A stretch of DNA of 64,000 nt from Spisula solida (taxonomy: Eukaryota > Mollusca > Bivalvia > Venerida > Mactridae): positions 16,512,089-16,576,088 of the forward strand of contig OX365956.1 of NCBI GenBank assembly GCA_947247005.1, given 5' to 3'. A program made the position numbers and the translations under genes. This document shows positions 31,613-43,855 of this stretch, piece by piece (position 1 is the stretch's first letter; the number at the start of each line of letters is the position of its first letter). The notes beneath the pieces are model-generated. The model worked only from the letters and a program-made list of their open reading frames with translations, did not search any database and was not told the origin of the DNA.

Positions 31613-31982
31613 ACAACATCAATTGTAATTGAAATAGTATACATTATATATTATTTAAATGTGTTCTGTCCTAACAGTTCCAATATCATAAGTCAACTAA
31701 GTAAAATGCATGTATATAAGCAATGTTGTAATGGCACAACATTGTTGAATCCATTGCGATGTGAGAAACAGCTGATCATCTGAATACGGTATCCATCACG
31801 CGTTCGTCCTATCTTACAATATATCCGTAACCAACTAAGTTCAAATAAAGAAACCCCAAGACAGAATATGAGTACGTGCAAGTTCAGCCTATTTGCTTCC
31901 AAACACATATTTATAAATAGTACAATAGTAAAACACGTAAATAATATACAATACAAAGCACTATAAATATCTTGCTGTTACT

Positions 31983-32835
31983 GGGTGACGCTCCAAAAGG
32001 GGAGCACGTGGTATGTTCCTTTAGATACAACCTTTGTATTTGATTGTGTGACACCGCAAGTGGTGCATCCCGTCTATTCCTTTAGAAAAATTCTCTGTAT
32101 TTGATTGTGTGACGCCCAAAGAGGTACATGCTGCCTGTTCCTTTGGAAACACCCTCTGTATTTGATTGTGTGACGCCCAAAGAGGTACATGATGCATGTT
32201 CCTTTGGAAACATCCTCTGTATGTGATTGTGTGACGCCGCAAGATGTACATGCATCCAGGTCCTTTGGAATTATCCACTGTATGTGCTTGCTTGACGCCG
32301 CAAAGGTAAATGCCGCATGTTCCTTTCTATACATCCTCAGTATTTGATTTTGTGACGCCGCAAGAGGTACATGCCGCTAGTTCCTTTGGAAACATCCTCT
32401 GTATGTGATTTTGTGACGCCGCAAGAGGTACATGTGGCATGTTCCTTCGGAAACATCCTCTGTATGTGATTTTGTGACGCCGCAAGAGGTATATGTGGCA
32501 TGTTCCTTTGGAAACATCCTCAGTATTTGATTGTGTGACGCCGCAAGAGGTACATGCCGCATGTTCCTTTGGAAACATCCTCTGTATGTGATTTTGTGAC
32601 GCCGCAAGAGGTACAGACCGCTTGTTCCTTTGGAAACATCCTCTGTATGTGATTTTGTGACACCGCAAGAGGTACATGCCGCATGTTCCTTTGGAAACTT
32701 CCTCTGTATGCGATTTTGTGACGCCGCAAGAGGTACATGCCGCATGTTCCTTTGGAAACATCCTCTGTATGTGATTTTGTGACGCCGCAAAAGGTATATG
32801 TAGTCTGGTCCTTTGTATACAACCTGTGTTAACAC
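31983..32835 (-). repeat. 61-bp satellite array, 14 units
   Basis: Units repeat every 61 bp (for example 32048, 32109, 32170 ... 32780), each TGTGACGCCGCAAGAGGTAC, ATGCCGCATGTTCC, TTTGGAAACATCCTCTGTAT. Central units are nearly identical and both ends decay. Because 61 is not a multiple of three, the unit is read in all three frames in turn, and all three minus-strand frames stay open for 300-460 bp (peptides with CGVTKSHTEDVSKGT, YLLRRHKITYRGCFQRN, HVPLAASQNHIQRMFPKE). No splice sites, start context or homology support translation. Confidence 0.9.
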
Positions 32836-33421
32836 TGCTTACTACGTTTATTTCGTATCGCAGACGAGTGACTGTATTGCAATGAAGAATTCAGACACCC
32901 AGCGATTCGTATATATAAACCACTTACATTGCTAAATTTCATAGCCCTAGAAACTTCCTGTGCTTCGTTATGATATTCGAACACAATCCGTTCGTCAGGT
33001 GCATTTGTTTTTGCCAATGCTTAACATTCTGACTGTCAAAGCAATTAATTCGGTGTCCATGTTGGGTTGTTTTTACCGTACAAACAATGCAATCGCCGAA
33101 TTACTTCCATCAGTTTGTTTATTTAACATCGCTATGGTTTAGTTTATTCGTATACTTTATAAAAAAACACTTAGAACTGTGTGCTTTAAATGTCACTTAA
33201 AACAGTGTGTGTTTGTACATACCCATAGCACGCTGTGCATTGTTTTGTACCATTATTAATTTAAGTACGGGTTTAATATCAAGTCGAACATTTCACCTTC
33301 TTGTAGAAACGTACAAGCTAGAGCCCCACCGGCAGGAAAAAAGAAGATAACAGATAAGCGGAAGTATTGTTCGGATTTTGTTTGGCAAACGTTTTATTTA
33401 AGAAATATTGAATACGTAGCT
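32836..33421. other. No gene seen
   Basis: Unremarkable sequence between the satellite and the next hairpin element. Confidence 0.45.
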
Positions 33422-33548
33422 ATGTTTTGTTGCGTAATAAAATATAGGCACGTGTTTGGATGCAAAGTATTTAAATCACGAGCGCGTAGCACGAGTGATT
33501 TAACGTACGCATTCAAACGAGTGCCTATATTTTATAACACAACAAAGC
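33422..33548. mobile_element. Foldback MITE with GAGCGCGTAGC centre
   Basis: Arms of about 50 bp hold 'AATAAAATATAGGCAC', 'GTTTGnATGC' and 'TTAAATCAC' and are inverted across CGAGCGCGTAGCACGAG. Centre and design resemble 24185-24310. Confidence 0.75.
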
Positions 33549-33618
33549 ACAACTCCTATTTATTATTTCGATTCTAACATCGCCAATGCTTTACCATTTA
33601 TAGCACAACAACACGGGT

Positions 33619-33703
33619 TGACGTCAAACTACTTTCTTTGCTAGGAACGTTACCGTCACCGTTACGTCATTTGTCATACTATATGACGTCAAACGTGACG
33701 TCA
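33619..33703. promoter_or_regulatory. Three perfect CRE palindromes
   Basis: TGACGTCA occurs at 33619-33626, 33684-33691 and 33696-33703, with a half-site TTACGTCAT at about 33662. The sequence is canonical for CREB/ATF-type bZIP factors. The cluster lies 70 bp from the foldback element and may be part of that repeat rather than a host enhancer. Confidence 0.45.
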
Positions 33704-34290
33704 TCAATCAGCTATATTTTATCGCGGTAATAAAATATGGTAAGCTCAATATACGCAAAGAAGGCAAATCTCACGTGCTATGTTAGAATTAATAATTACC
33801 GTAATTGTAGATGTCTTTCAACTAATTTGGTTAACAAGCTAACCGTGGCATAAGTATGTGTAACCGCAAGCATTTCATGTTTTTTCTCAAATGCACGTAG
33901 GGTAGTGATATGTTTTTTATAAATATAAACCGTGCATCTTATGTCATTCGATTGTTGTTTCGTTTCAGTCCTATTTCTCAAATTTTACGATGCTATACAT
34001 AAAACAGAGATACGGGCATGTCTGTAACGAGGCCAATGAACATTTTATTCATAAACTCCATAAAATACAATTACAAATACGTATACTGTACCTGTTATTT
34101 ACTTCAACAATTAACATATGAACTGCTGGTATTTAATATTTGTCAGCTTATAGCATTCATGTGGTACCTGTGCTCTGCCATATCATTCATCATTATGAAT
34201 TTTCTATTGCAATTAAATAATTTTAATGAATTTTGTTCATATAATTACACAATGTATGTGTTATAAGGTGATATATAGGCGCAATGGTCA

Positions 34291-34513
34291 GGGCTCGTTT
34301 CATAGCGCCACATCTTAGCTAAGATTTTTCATCTTTTCATATACTATGTTGAGCTACTTAAGGCAACTAGTAATCTCAAGCAAAGTTATGTGAACTAGAT
34401 TTATCATGAATAACTTTTTAAATTGTCCAAAATGTATAGGTTCACATAGGATGCCCTCAACAATATATGGAAAAGTCTTATCTTAGCTAAGACATGTCTA
34501 TGAGACGGGTCCC
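34291..34513. mobile_element. MITE, TTAGCTAAGAT family (copy 2)
   Basis: It has GGGCTCGTTTCATAGCG and ATCTTAGCTAAGAT at the left and the inverse ATCTTAGCTAAGACATG, CTATGAGACGGGTCCC at the right. It is the same orientation and layout as 31314-31529. Confidence 0.85.
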
Positions 34514-36202
34514 ATGATTTTTGACATGTTTGTATTGGCTGCTATATGTATATAACGCACATGTAAATATAATGAAATATTACTTAAAAGTTTATAACTC
34601 TGATAAGAAGAAAAGAGTATGCTTTAATTTGACTACCAAGTTTGACTGTCACCATGTTTTTCAAACGTTGTAAAACCAGACGGCTGAGATTCATGTTTAA
34701 CATTTTCTCAAAATTCTGTCAAACGAAATTGGGAAGAAGTTGATATCACCGAGACATGTACACACGTGCTGGGTGTTTAAGATGAGCCTGGTTGTCGTAC
34801 GGCATCCGGGCGCGTGCAGATTGTAAACCACGTGATAACCGCGTGACTTCCGGCGGCCGTTTTCTCAGGGATGTTCATTACGGGATTTAACTATAACCTT
34901 CTGTTTCTAGTTGCTATAGAAAATATATCAAATTGCGTGAAATGTTACGAAAATTACAGGGTTCTTTGTAAATCAATTGATTTCCTCTATAAACACTAGC
35001 CGGCACTATTTTGTCTGCACGTGTACGGAGTTACACGTCTTGTGTGTTAACCGGCTGACGTGCTGAGATAAACATACCCTTACGCGCCGCTCTGGAAATA
35101 AACATTCGTATCACCAGCGTCCCCCTTGTTTACGTTGACAAGTCAGATTGGATGAAACATTTAAAATTACCGTTCAACAATTAGTCAAGAAATAGCCCCA
35201 ATTATTGTGCTATTATCATCCGCACTCATTGTCCAAGAACATGTGATTTCTAGCTATCTGCCCTTCATTCGGAACGTCTTGGATAATATGAAGAATTGTC
35301 GTACGAGAGGATTGATGTTTAAAAATTCATTAAACCGCATGCGTTAACCAAAGTCCTTCCGAAACAAGAGTTCCAATACGGGTATTGAATTTCGGCAAAT
35401 TATCGGTTAACAAATTTGGCAAACCCAGTCGCTTTCAAGGCGTTTTGTTTGAAAAGTTGAACGATTGAACATAAATCAAGATTTTCGGGGCATCGTGAAA
35501 CCCCGAAATGAAAATAATTTTCTTTCAATTGAGAAATTGGCGGGCATACATCAAAGATGTCTGTCATCTCCTAGAGTATCCATGGGCATCAAAGTTTCTG
35601 TTTTTCTAATTCGGATGTCTGAATAAAAAATTAATGATTGGTAAATGGGATATTTCCCTTAATTTCTTTTAGATGCGTTTTCCATAGTTTTTGTCGCAAT
35701 GTCAGCCGGTATATTTTCATTACAGTAGTGATTTGCTAGATCATCTCATTACCACACGATCAGCGTAAATCCGTTCCGTCCAGGAAAATTTGCTTCCCTG
35801 AGAGATTACCTCTGTTCCTTGAGATATTACCATAGCAAAGGTCGATCAGGTCATCATTGGCCCTAGATCTTTTGAAATTGAAATACTTGGAATCAGTGAC
35901 TTAAGCACTTTTTATTTACATTATATTTGAAAACAATGTATTCTTGTGTGATTGTGGTGATAATCATGCGGTGAGTTAATAAATGGTTCAAATTAGAAAT
36001 ACGATCACCAAACTACTTAACTAGTTACCCCACAGGGCAATGACGTATTATAGGGTCTGATGAGGGGTATAGACGAGAATCTAACACACCGAATTACCAG
36101 TCCAATGGGTTCTAAGTAAAGTTGAAACGTGTTACCGATGTAACCCGTATTAGTAATTAGTCCCCTACCGGTTTTTGCCAGCCAGCCAGCCAGCCAGGCT
36201 CA
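34514..36202. other. No gene; a CpG-rich spot at 34790-34865
   Basis: At 34790-34865 there is a short CpG-dense run with GCATCCGGGCGCGTGC, two CACGTG-like or GCGTGAC sites and an ETS-like ACTTCCGGCGGCCG. It could be a promoter or a decayed element. The rest shows no repeat or coding structure. A CCAG microsatellite lies at 36177-36198. Confidence 0.35.
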
Positions 36203-36425
36203 GGCCCCGATCTTCCGAAGCATCTCAATGTGAGCTAAATCTCATCTCAAATATTGTCATTTAACTTCGTGTTAGTTTATATGGTAGGCTGGATTCAAAA
36301 CTGAGTTTAATACAGTCAAATTTCAGGATCTTGAGCTTCAGGTTGATCTTAAATCTAGACTCTGATTTGAGTAAAATCCAACTTGAGCTGAGATTTTTCT
36401 TGAGATGCTTCAGGAGATCGGGGTC
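36203..36425. mobile_element. MITE with ~45-bp imperfect TIR
   Basis: The left end GGCCCCGATCTTCCGAAGCA then TCTCAATGTGAGC faces a right end whose reverse complement is GACCCCGATCTCCTGAAGCA then TCTCAAG. The interior is rich in 'CTTGAG' and 'AAATCTCA' motifs. It is non-coding. Confidence 0.75.
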
Positions 36426-36928
36426 AGTATTCGAGTGAACATACTTTGTGTACCAAACAGTTCTAATACAGCTCCTTAAAGCAAGGAACCAAATTCGATA
36501 TAACAGAGCACTTCGAAATTTAGGTGGTTGCGAAATGCATACATAGCTCTGTGGCTGAATATTTTGCACAAAAATGTAACGTTGAGATATAGTTATGAAA
36601 TTAAATGGCATGTGCTGCACCGCTGCTCAAACAACTTTTGCAATCACATTATGGTAAACATATTTGTTACGGTCAACGGAAGAAGACCAGGGTAAGTTCT
36701 TTTATCAAAGCACTTATGAATATATTTAAGTTACGCACATATTTAAATTCTCCATAAAGCTTGATCAAATGCACAGTATGAACGTATGTGGTTTGAAGGA
36801 ATGCGTTTCCTGAAACTTCATTAATGTTACATACTCCCTTACCATAATTTGCAACAGTTAATGAATTACTTACAGCTTTAATTTGAGTATAACTTTAAGA
36901 TTTTCGAAATTGCCTTGATAAAACTGTA

Positions 36929-37146
36929 AAGCTAGGTCCCACTGAGGAATTTCACAGATGTTCTCCCGATTTCTTCCGATACCTCCCGATTCATCACAAT
37001 TCCTTCTGATATCACAAACTTTCTCATGACTTCCCATAGCTTCCACTAGATCACGAGGAACATGTTCCCGATGTCCTGAATGTTTATTAATTTCAATCGG
37101 GAGTACATCGCCGAGCAGCAAAAAATGCTCGTTGTGACCTAGGCTT
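36929..37146. mobile_element. MITE, AAGCCTAGGTCCCAC family (copy 2)
   Basis: It begins AAGCTAGGTCCCACTGAGG and ends GTTGTGACCTAGGCTT. The interior aligns with 10321-10534 throughout ('CCCGATTTCTTCCGATACC', 'AACATGTTCCCGATGTCCTG', 'CAATCGGGAGTACATCG'). The open minus frame across it is not a gene. Confidence 0.85.
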
Positions 37147-40100
37147 GACAAGATGTCGGACAAAAATCAACCTTTGAGTACTCAAATAATACTCGATGTC
37201 ACTAGACCTAGATAGAAAAGAGCTTAGTGCTGGTGAGCGGAGACAATCTATATCCTCTTTCTGAGATAGCGTTTTCTGTCTCTTATCTAGAATTAGTGAC
37301 AAAATTAACGTGAAATAAGCCGTCATAAAACGATGTCTATGTTCATAACACGCGGTTAAAATTGCTCAGTAAAGGAAATAACTTTCACAATTTGGTCTTA
37401 TATATCATAGTTCTTTTCAGGTTTTATTCTGGTGGAATCTTTTACATTTATGAAAATTGCGCCCACTTAAAACAAATATCACGATACATGGAAATTTATT
37501 CGTCATAAATATACCGTAAAATTCTACAATTCCCCCGACACAGCGTGAAATCATATTTCCTTCATGAAGCAAAATCTACAGGGTAGAACTTAAACTGTCG
37601 GAAGATTTCAATGCTGCGTTTCAGAACTCAAAGATGCAATATATTTCTTATCAGCTACAAGCGCGCAAACAAAATAATAAAAATCTGAAATCATTTGTTT
37701 CTACAGATATGAGCATCATAATTCTAAAGTATTGCTACAATATGACTGCTATAACGCAAGATGAATTCTAATATTTAGTCGGAGTCAAACTGTGGCCTGT
37801 GGAGAAGGTAGGGCGCGTTAAGAGACGAACGCGCAGTAAATAACGGATCAGGTGCTTTCATACGAGATTTTGCGAGATCCCCGGCTTGCACGTGCTGAGC
37901 GATATGTTGGCTGCGCTGCTTGTGGTTGCTGATGATTTTTCAATCCATTTCAGAAACAAAACTGTGCAATAATCCGTCTACACCGCCCAATTTAAAACCT
38001 TTGTCGATAAGGACGACTTTCAAACAAAGCTACCAACAGTGTGACGTAATGCTTAGTTCCCCTAACAACATTGTTCTTTTTACGAACGGTCAAAATATAC
38101 CGTGTTAAAATACGCATACGCGGCTTCGTATTCCGTAGTTTGAGCTATAACTTGATCAAATGACGCTGTTGTGTTTTCGTTGGCTTGCTTGGAAGACAGC
38201 GTTATTGCCGTATCGCAGGTGCCCGTGGTTAGTATTATTGGACCAATTTCGCTATACAAATACCAGGCCTGCCCTCTACTCAATATCATACTAAATAAAA
38301 CGCCCCCTTCACAAATATGAGACCAACTGATTTACATATTTCGGACAAACGCCAAATCGACTTAAACAACAGTAAACATTGCCACCGTCTAGGACATTGT
38401 GCGCCTACGTTTACTCTAACTCGCTGTAGAACAATAATAATGCTATGATTTATAGTGGGCCGAACTGTACGGACTGTTTTATACACTGGTTTTGGTATTC
38501 AACTAGACGGACTAGTAACATAAAGTGGGTGGCTATTGAAGTCAATAAAACCCTCATCAAAGACAAATTATTTCCATCAAAGAACCAGGAAAATTAACGA
38601 CAGGAGCGTTTTTATAAAGTCCTCACCCTCCGAAGTAAATTAAATTCCAATTTCATTTGAGGACGAAAATAATGGCCGAACCGCTCGCTTATTGTGTTTT
38701 GGGCGTTTAACGTGATTGCTCGGTCCCAGTTTTTCTGCTTTATGTGAAATTCGCCTTCAAATTGATCCGCAATAATTTTCTCTTCTTTTTATTCCAGAAT
38801 AACAATATAACTGACAAATGTGGTTGAAACATTTGAAAGCGGACTCCCAAATTTTCTTGTTACAAGCAAATAAAAAAAACACGACTTGATATATCGCGGA
38901 GCAGGTGTGAAAATGATTGGATTTCAACAATATAATTTATACCCTGTTTTGCATGTAAAACATCTTTATTAGAAGCCTTGAGAATTCTAGATCTGGTGTA
39001 AGGTGTCCGAAATACTGATAGCCGAACATTGTTAACATTTTTCTTCATTTCGGAACGTTTTTTTCTCAAGAGTGCACATAACCTACGAATAAAATCATTC
39101 TATTCATATTTTGCAAAAATATTCATTTCATTCCTGATAAATTAAAAGTCAAGCCTATTGAAAAAAGCTGTGGTTTGCTTTGCTTTGTTTTCACGTATTC
39201 ATGAACAAATAAAGCCAATACATCCGACTTACATCTTCATTTTATCATTCTTTTCCACATATACACCGAAGCAGTATACGTAAATTCCCCTTGCTAGACA
39301 CTCAGCAAAAAAGGGCAACTGGCTTCTTTTCTCTCATACACTCGTGGCGAGAGATAATTTCGATAGTGATTAATATAAGTTGAAAAAACTGGTTTCACAA
39401 TCGACCTTAAATAACATTTTAAAAAATAAACTAAACTAACAGTATACGTGCAATTAAACTGTGTTCTGATATTTCAATCTCAGACTCAGCAACTTATGAC
39501 AGGGATTGGCATATCTGATAATCAACGTCATTAAAACTATAATTGATATTAGTAATTGTCTCCCCTGCTTGGTGCTTAGCGTATAGGAATAATTCTACCT
39601 CTTCACTTGACAATTGATCATGTTAATTAATTATGGTATAGTTTTAATTAATTATATACATTATGTATTGGAAGTCCTTTGTGTGTGTTGCATGTTTTGG
39701 TATTATTTGGTACCCATGTTTAATCACGCAACTAGTCCGTCACAGTTTGAATGAGAAGTTTTGTTGCCGATTGGTCTGCAATCACTCCGCATGCGTCATT
39801 CTAAATTATACCAGCAAACCGGACCACCCGGTTTATATATCCGCGGTAGTCTAAAATAGTGCGACATTCCTCGCAATAATATTTTAACACATACACTCGA
39901 AACTGTAAATTAGTTCACGAATATACATTATAACTTGGATATGCCGCAGTTTTCATAACAAGGTGATAGCAGCAAACTATTTCGGTGTATTTGGTGTATG
40001 CCTCGTGATGAAATGGTGAAACATAGTCCCTCATACAGGCTTTGTTTAATATCATGTGTGAAATTAGTTTGAGCAATATTGGTAATGATTAAATGTAAAT

Positions 40101-40450
40101 AAAGAGGTGTACAATCAGTGTTCGCAATCTGCATACAGTACCACGTCTATAGAATCTCTATTTTGTTTGTACCAAATTTCCGACAATAAATAAATTTTGA
40201 CTTGACTTGAGAACAACACCCTTTGTGACACTCAAAATCTGGTTGTTGCACTGAGGTTGTTGTTCTGGGGAGGTAAATTTTACAGTGAAATAAGTTGTTG
40301 TTCAAGGTGTATCACGCCGGTGAGATTACAATATATAGCATCAGTTTATTGTCAGTACAGAACGGGTAGGTGCCGACCCAAACTGCTCACATTGATGACC
40401 TGATGCGTTTCGGCAAGGGAGATTACAACGTATGAGTTTGATACCGACTT
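37147..40450. other. No gene; low-repeat stretch with a pair of TCF-like sites
   Basis: About 3.3 kb with few recognisable repeats. At about 38553 and 38575 two CATCAAAG sites, the LEF/TCF consensus, lie about 20 bp apart beside 'CTTTATAAAGT'-like sequence. A 50-bp segment at 39358-39410 ('AGTGATTAATATAAGTTGAA', then AAA...GTTTCAC) recurs at 56160-56206. It could hold non-coding regulatory DNA, but nothing proves it. Confidence 0.35.
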
Positions 40451-40520
40451 CCGGAATGTGGTCTAGTGGTTATATTGGCTTCTCCCAGAAACGAGAAGCG
40501 GGCTATGGCATACCAACTGA
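40451..40520 (+). mobile_element. tRNA-like SINE head (weak)
   Basis: GGAATGTGGTCTAGTGGTTA resembles the A-box half of Asp/Glu-type tRNAs, followed by a CTTCTC...GAGAAG stem. No good B box follows, so this is a truncated SINE at best. Confidence 0.4.
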
Positions 40521-41884
40521 CATTATCTTATTTGCTTGGAGCTCACACATACATGTATTAGAAAAGTTCTATGAATGTACTTAAGAAGTGCATGGTTGTT
40601 TTGAACTGGGATACTGATACAACAACAAGAACATAATAATAAAATAATAAAACATATTATACATGTAATAATAATAAATAATAATAATAAGTAATACGGT
40701 GTGGAAGATGTTATTGAATCTGTGTCAGAGCATGTCGTTGTAAAGGAGAACAGGTAGACGAAATAGAAATTAATATTGTAATGTAATTTTGTAATGGAAA
40801 ATCATATTAATAGAATATTTTATTTGAAAAATGGGCATTTTTTTATTTATGTTTAAATGTTGTTTGGACAATGTATGTACGTCTTCAACGTCGTGAATGT
40901 ATTCTGATTGCAACTGCGTTTTTGTTTTCATAAATCATTCAATTCGTCTGCTACTTTCGTCCTTAATACATATTTGTTGACGAGTGCACATTAATATAAT
41001 ATCCTATCATAGTCCGACATGTTCTATTTGTTTAATAAAGCTGATTCGAACCAGAAAACAGTTAAATGCGTGTAAAACCGACCGCTTGTCACTCTTTAAA
41101 ATTTCTTCTTGACGACCCGACGCATTCCTGATTGTATTTCTACGCTTAGTACATAAACTTCAAAGCCTGCGATGGTGAAACTTTGACATTAACAAAATGA
41201 GTAATTAAGTTATCCAGCAGTATGATCTGATCCAGAGATCAAATATTGTTCAACTCTATGGGAAACGCTGGAAACAACGTGTTTTAATAGCCATTTCGAA
41301 ACACGTTAAGCCTAAATGTCAAACTTGATTTTCAACTTTAAACGCAGACACTCGATTAAAATGTTTTGGATACTCTCAGAACATGTTCCCGCGGTGATTT
41401 GAGACGAAACTTGATGAAAATGGCGGCCAGACACAAGATGACGTATATAGATGGCGTAAAGTGGCAAACACTTAATATTAATTTAGTAAATGTTTCTAAC
41501 CAACAACAGGTCTCTAGTATACCAATTTACGTTTTAAACCGCCCGTGGATATGTTGATCGAATGGTTCAACGCCGTTTGGTTGGAAACAAACCACTGTTT
41601 TCTGTGTGTTTCCTTAACACAAAATAGCCTTGAACCTGATATATGAATTTGCCCCTTCGATCATTTGTTCAACTTAACAGAAAATATATGAACTTAACAT
41701 TTTGTGCGTAATAAAGTAATAATTAAATGAGCAAAACGCGGGTAATCACTGATTGAATCGGGGATAGTATGTAATTCCTAAATACGTGCATGAAAATACT
41801 TGATTTCACCTATTACTCCCTTCAACATTCATGTGTGTATATGATGTAAACAAAGCTCCATAATAACCGGAACGGAGTTGGTTT
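40521..41884. other. No gene; ATA microsatellite
   Basis: An (ATA/AAT)n run lies at about 40630-40695. Otherwise it is AT-rich with no structure noticed. Confidence 0.45.
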
Positions 41885-42065
41885 TTCATTCTTCTTGCAT
41901 CAAGACAAAAACAAATCGAACAGAGAAGACAGCATTTATCAGAAACAGCCGAGCACCAAAGGTACAACAAGGGACACACTCAAAATAAAAGTCACAGTCA
42001 ACAAGGCACAAGCACACGCCAAAATGACAAACACAAAACTGAACATGACAAATGACACCAGCTAC
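41885..42065 (-). repeat. Copy of the modular repeat family
   Basis: Read on the minus strand it resembles 42290-42450: 'TTTGGTGCTCGGCTGTTTCT', then 'GATAAATGCTGTCTTCTCTG' and 'TTCGATTTGTTTTTGTC'. It is diverged, and its start (minus sense) grades into A/C-rich sequence. Confidence 0.55.
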
Positions 42066-42289
42066 AAAGTCGTAGTTTAAACACAGCTAAATTATTTAAA
42101 GAGAGAGTGAAAATAATTTGACTACTACGCTGTACAGTAATACAATCTGTATTTCTGAGTTGTTTCCCTTTTAGCTACAAAACGCAGTGAGAACTGCTAT
42201 ACACGAATTTTCATTATTTGAGCTACATATGATTGTATCCAACGTAAATAATATATTTGTATTTTTTTCTAAGAAAGTCTTGACTTCGT

Positions 42290-42450
42290 TTTTGTTCTTG
42301 CAAAACGGCTTAAAAAGACAATAACAAAATGGACAAGGAAGGCAGCACTCACCAGAAACAACAGAGCATGAAAGGCACAATAAGGAACACGCAAGCAACA
42401 CAAATAACAGACCACAAGCAACAAAACGAAAAGGAAATATTGAAAAATAA
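42290..42450 (-). repeat. Copy of the modular repeat family (both modules present)
   Basis: On the minus strand it reads GCGTGTTCCTTATTGTGCCT, TTCATGCTCTG, then TTGTTTCTGGTGAGTGCTGC, CTTCCTTGTCCATTTTG. The first part matches the unit of the array at 61905-62170. The second matches the unit of the array at 51060-51390. This single copy shows that the two arrays derive from neighbouring parts of one element. It directly abuts the MITE at 42454. Confidence 0.75.
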
Positions 42451-42453
42451 GTT

Positions 42454-42867
42454 TTAAAGGGGCATGCCCAGAAACTGGAGTGTATTGGTTTGTACACAAC
42501 AAAATTGCGTTTATCACTTGTAAAACCAACTATTACCGAAAAGTCAAAGAAGAATTTGACTTAAGATTTTACTCTATAACGCGCGCTTCAATATTTTGTA
42601 TATCAATTTGAATAAAATGCTGATAGCCTTTTACATTCTCGTTCACCAGAGTTTTCTTCGTCCGAAACATACTTGACTAACCACTGATGTATGCGGATGG
42701 CCTTTTATGACGACAACGATATTGCGTTATTCTTGGAATATTTTTTTAAAAACTAGCGGGATATTTCGTAACTTTGTTACAGAGTTTTCATTATTTGACT
42801 TAGGTATTAAAATGATACCAATTTGATTGCTATTCGAGACACTTCTGTTCCAGGGTATGCCCTTTAA
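42454..42867. mobile_element. MITE, TTAAAGGGGC family (copy 2, inverted)
   Basis: Its left end TTAAAGGGGCATGCCCAGAA and right end (reverse complement TTAAAGGGCATACCCTGGAA) match the ends of 2610-2937 in swapped order. The interior aligns in reverse ('AAAACCAACTATTACCGAAA', 'TGACGACAACGATATTG'), with about 90 bp extra in the middle. Confidence 0.85.
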
Positions 42868-43492
42868 ACGACGAAATATGTTATGTTGATCATCATGGAT
42901 TATTTCGACGCATCTGTTGCAATGTTATCTACTATAATTTCTTAACTTGGCTTATATTTCGTTTTCGACTCCCAAGCCAAGCGAGTTGAACAAATGCTGG
43001 TCTAGTTGTTTTATCGTTATGATTATGTTATTGCATGCATGCTCATACACTTAAAAAATATTTTTTATACATTCAGAGTCTATATAAACATTATTTGTAC
43101 ATATTTTGTGCTCTCTATAAAGGAGGAAATAAAAGTTAATCATTGATAGTTCTTACGGAAACCTCTACTATCGACCCAATTATGAAAAACAGCTCTGATT
43201 GTTTAGTAATCTGCATTTGACAGTCGTTGTCTGCATTCGACACTGCCACAATGTCACAACGAATGTCCGTTTCAAGTACATATTTTAAAGAATATCGATA
43301 ACTGCTCGAAATACGAGATAGTGAACGTAACCAGTAAAATTTATGTTTTATAGAATATCGTTTAAATCTACGAATAAGAGATACTGTTATTTTATTTCAC
43401 ACCGAAATACGAGAATAAGAAAGGTAAACGCCTACATCCTTTTTCTGCAAGTTTTATTACATTGTGGTTAGCAATACCACGTGACATTTGGC

Positions 43493-43855
43493 TACAGTTA
43501 CAAGACGAAATTTGTAAACATTGGAAAATAAAATAGCCATAAGTATTTTATTTCTTACTCGAGTTCTATGAAATATACGCCACACTAAGGGGAATATTAT
43601 TTGCTTTCCATGAAATATAAGATCTTTTTCAGCAGCTTTACCGATTTTTGCATTACCCTGTGAAACCTACACGTTCCACGGTTTCACGGGGTAACGGACT
43701 AAACGGCACATCCGCTGAAAAAGAGTTTATATTTCATGGAAAGCAAATAATGTTCTCCTTAGCGTGGCGTAGATTTCATAGAAATCGATGAAGAAATAAA
43801 ATACTTATGGCTACATTTGTGTTCCAATGTTTACAAATTTCTACTTGGAACTGTA
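43493..43855. mobile_element. 363-bp foldback element with ~150-bp arms
   Basis: The left arm runs TACAGTTACAAGACGAAATT ... TGTAAACATTGG ... ATAAGTATTTTATTTCTT ... CTTTCCATGAAATATAAG ... TTTTTCAGC. The right arm is its inverse at about 85-90% identity. The centre, 'CCTGTGAAACC...GGTTTCACGGGG', pairs again. There is no coding frame. Long arms and few mismatches suggest a young foldback or MITE. Confidence 0.88.

Noticed and set aside
32327..32835. Three overlapping minus-strand open frames of 100-150 codons
   Set aside because: They are the 61-bp satellite read in its three frames. No start context, splice signal or homology supports a protein.
41366..41557. Short plus-strand frame with mixed composition
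   Set aside because: Looks less repetitive than most but has no homology, flanking splice sites or promoter features that I can point to.
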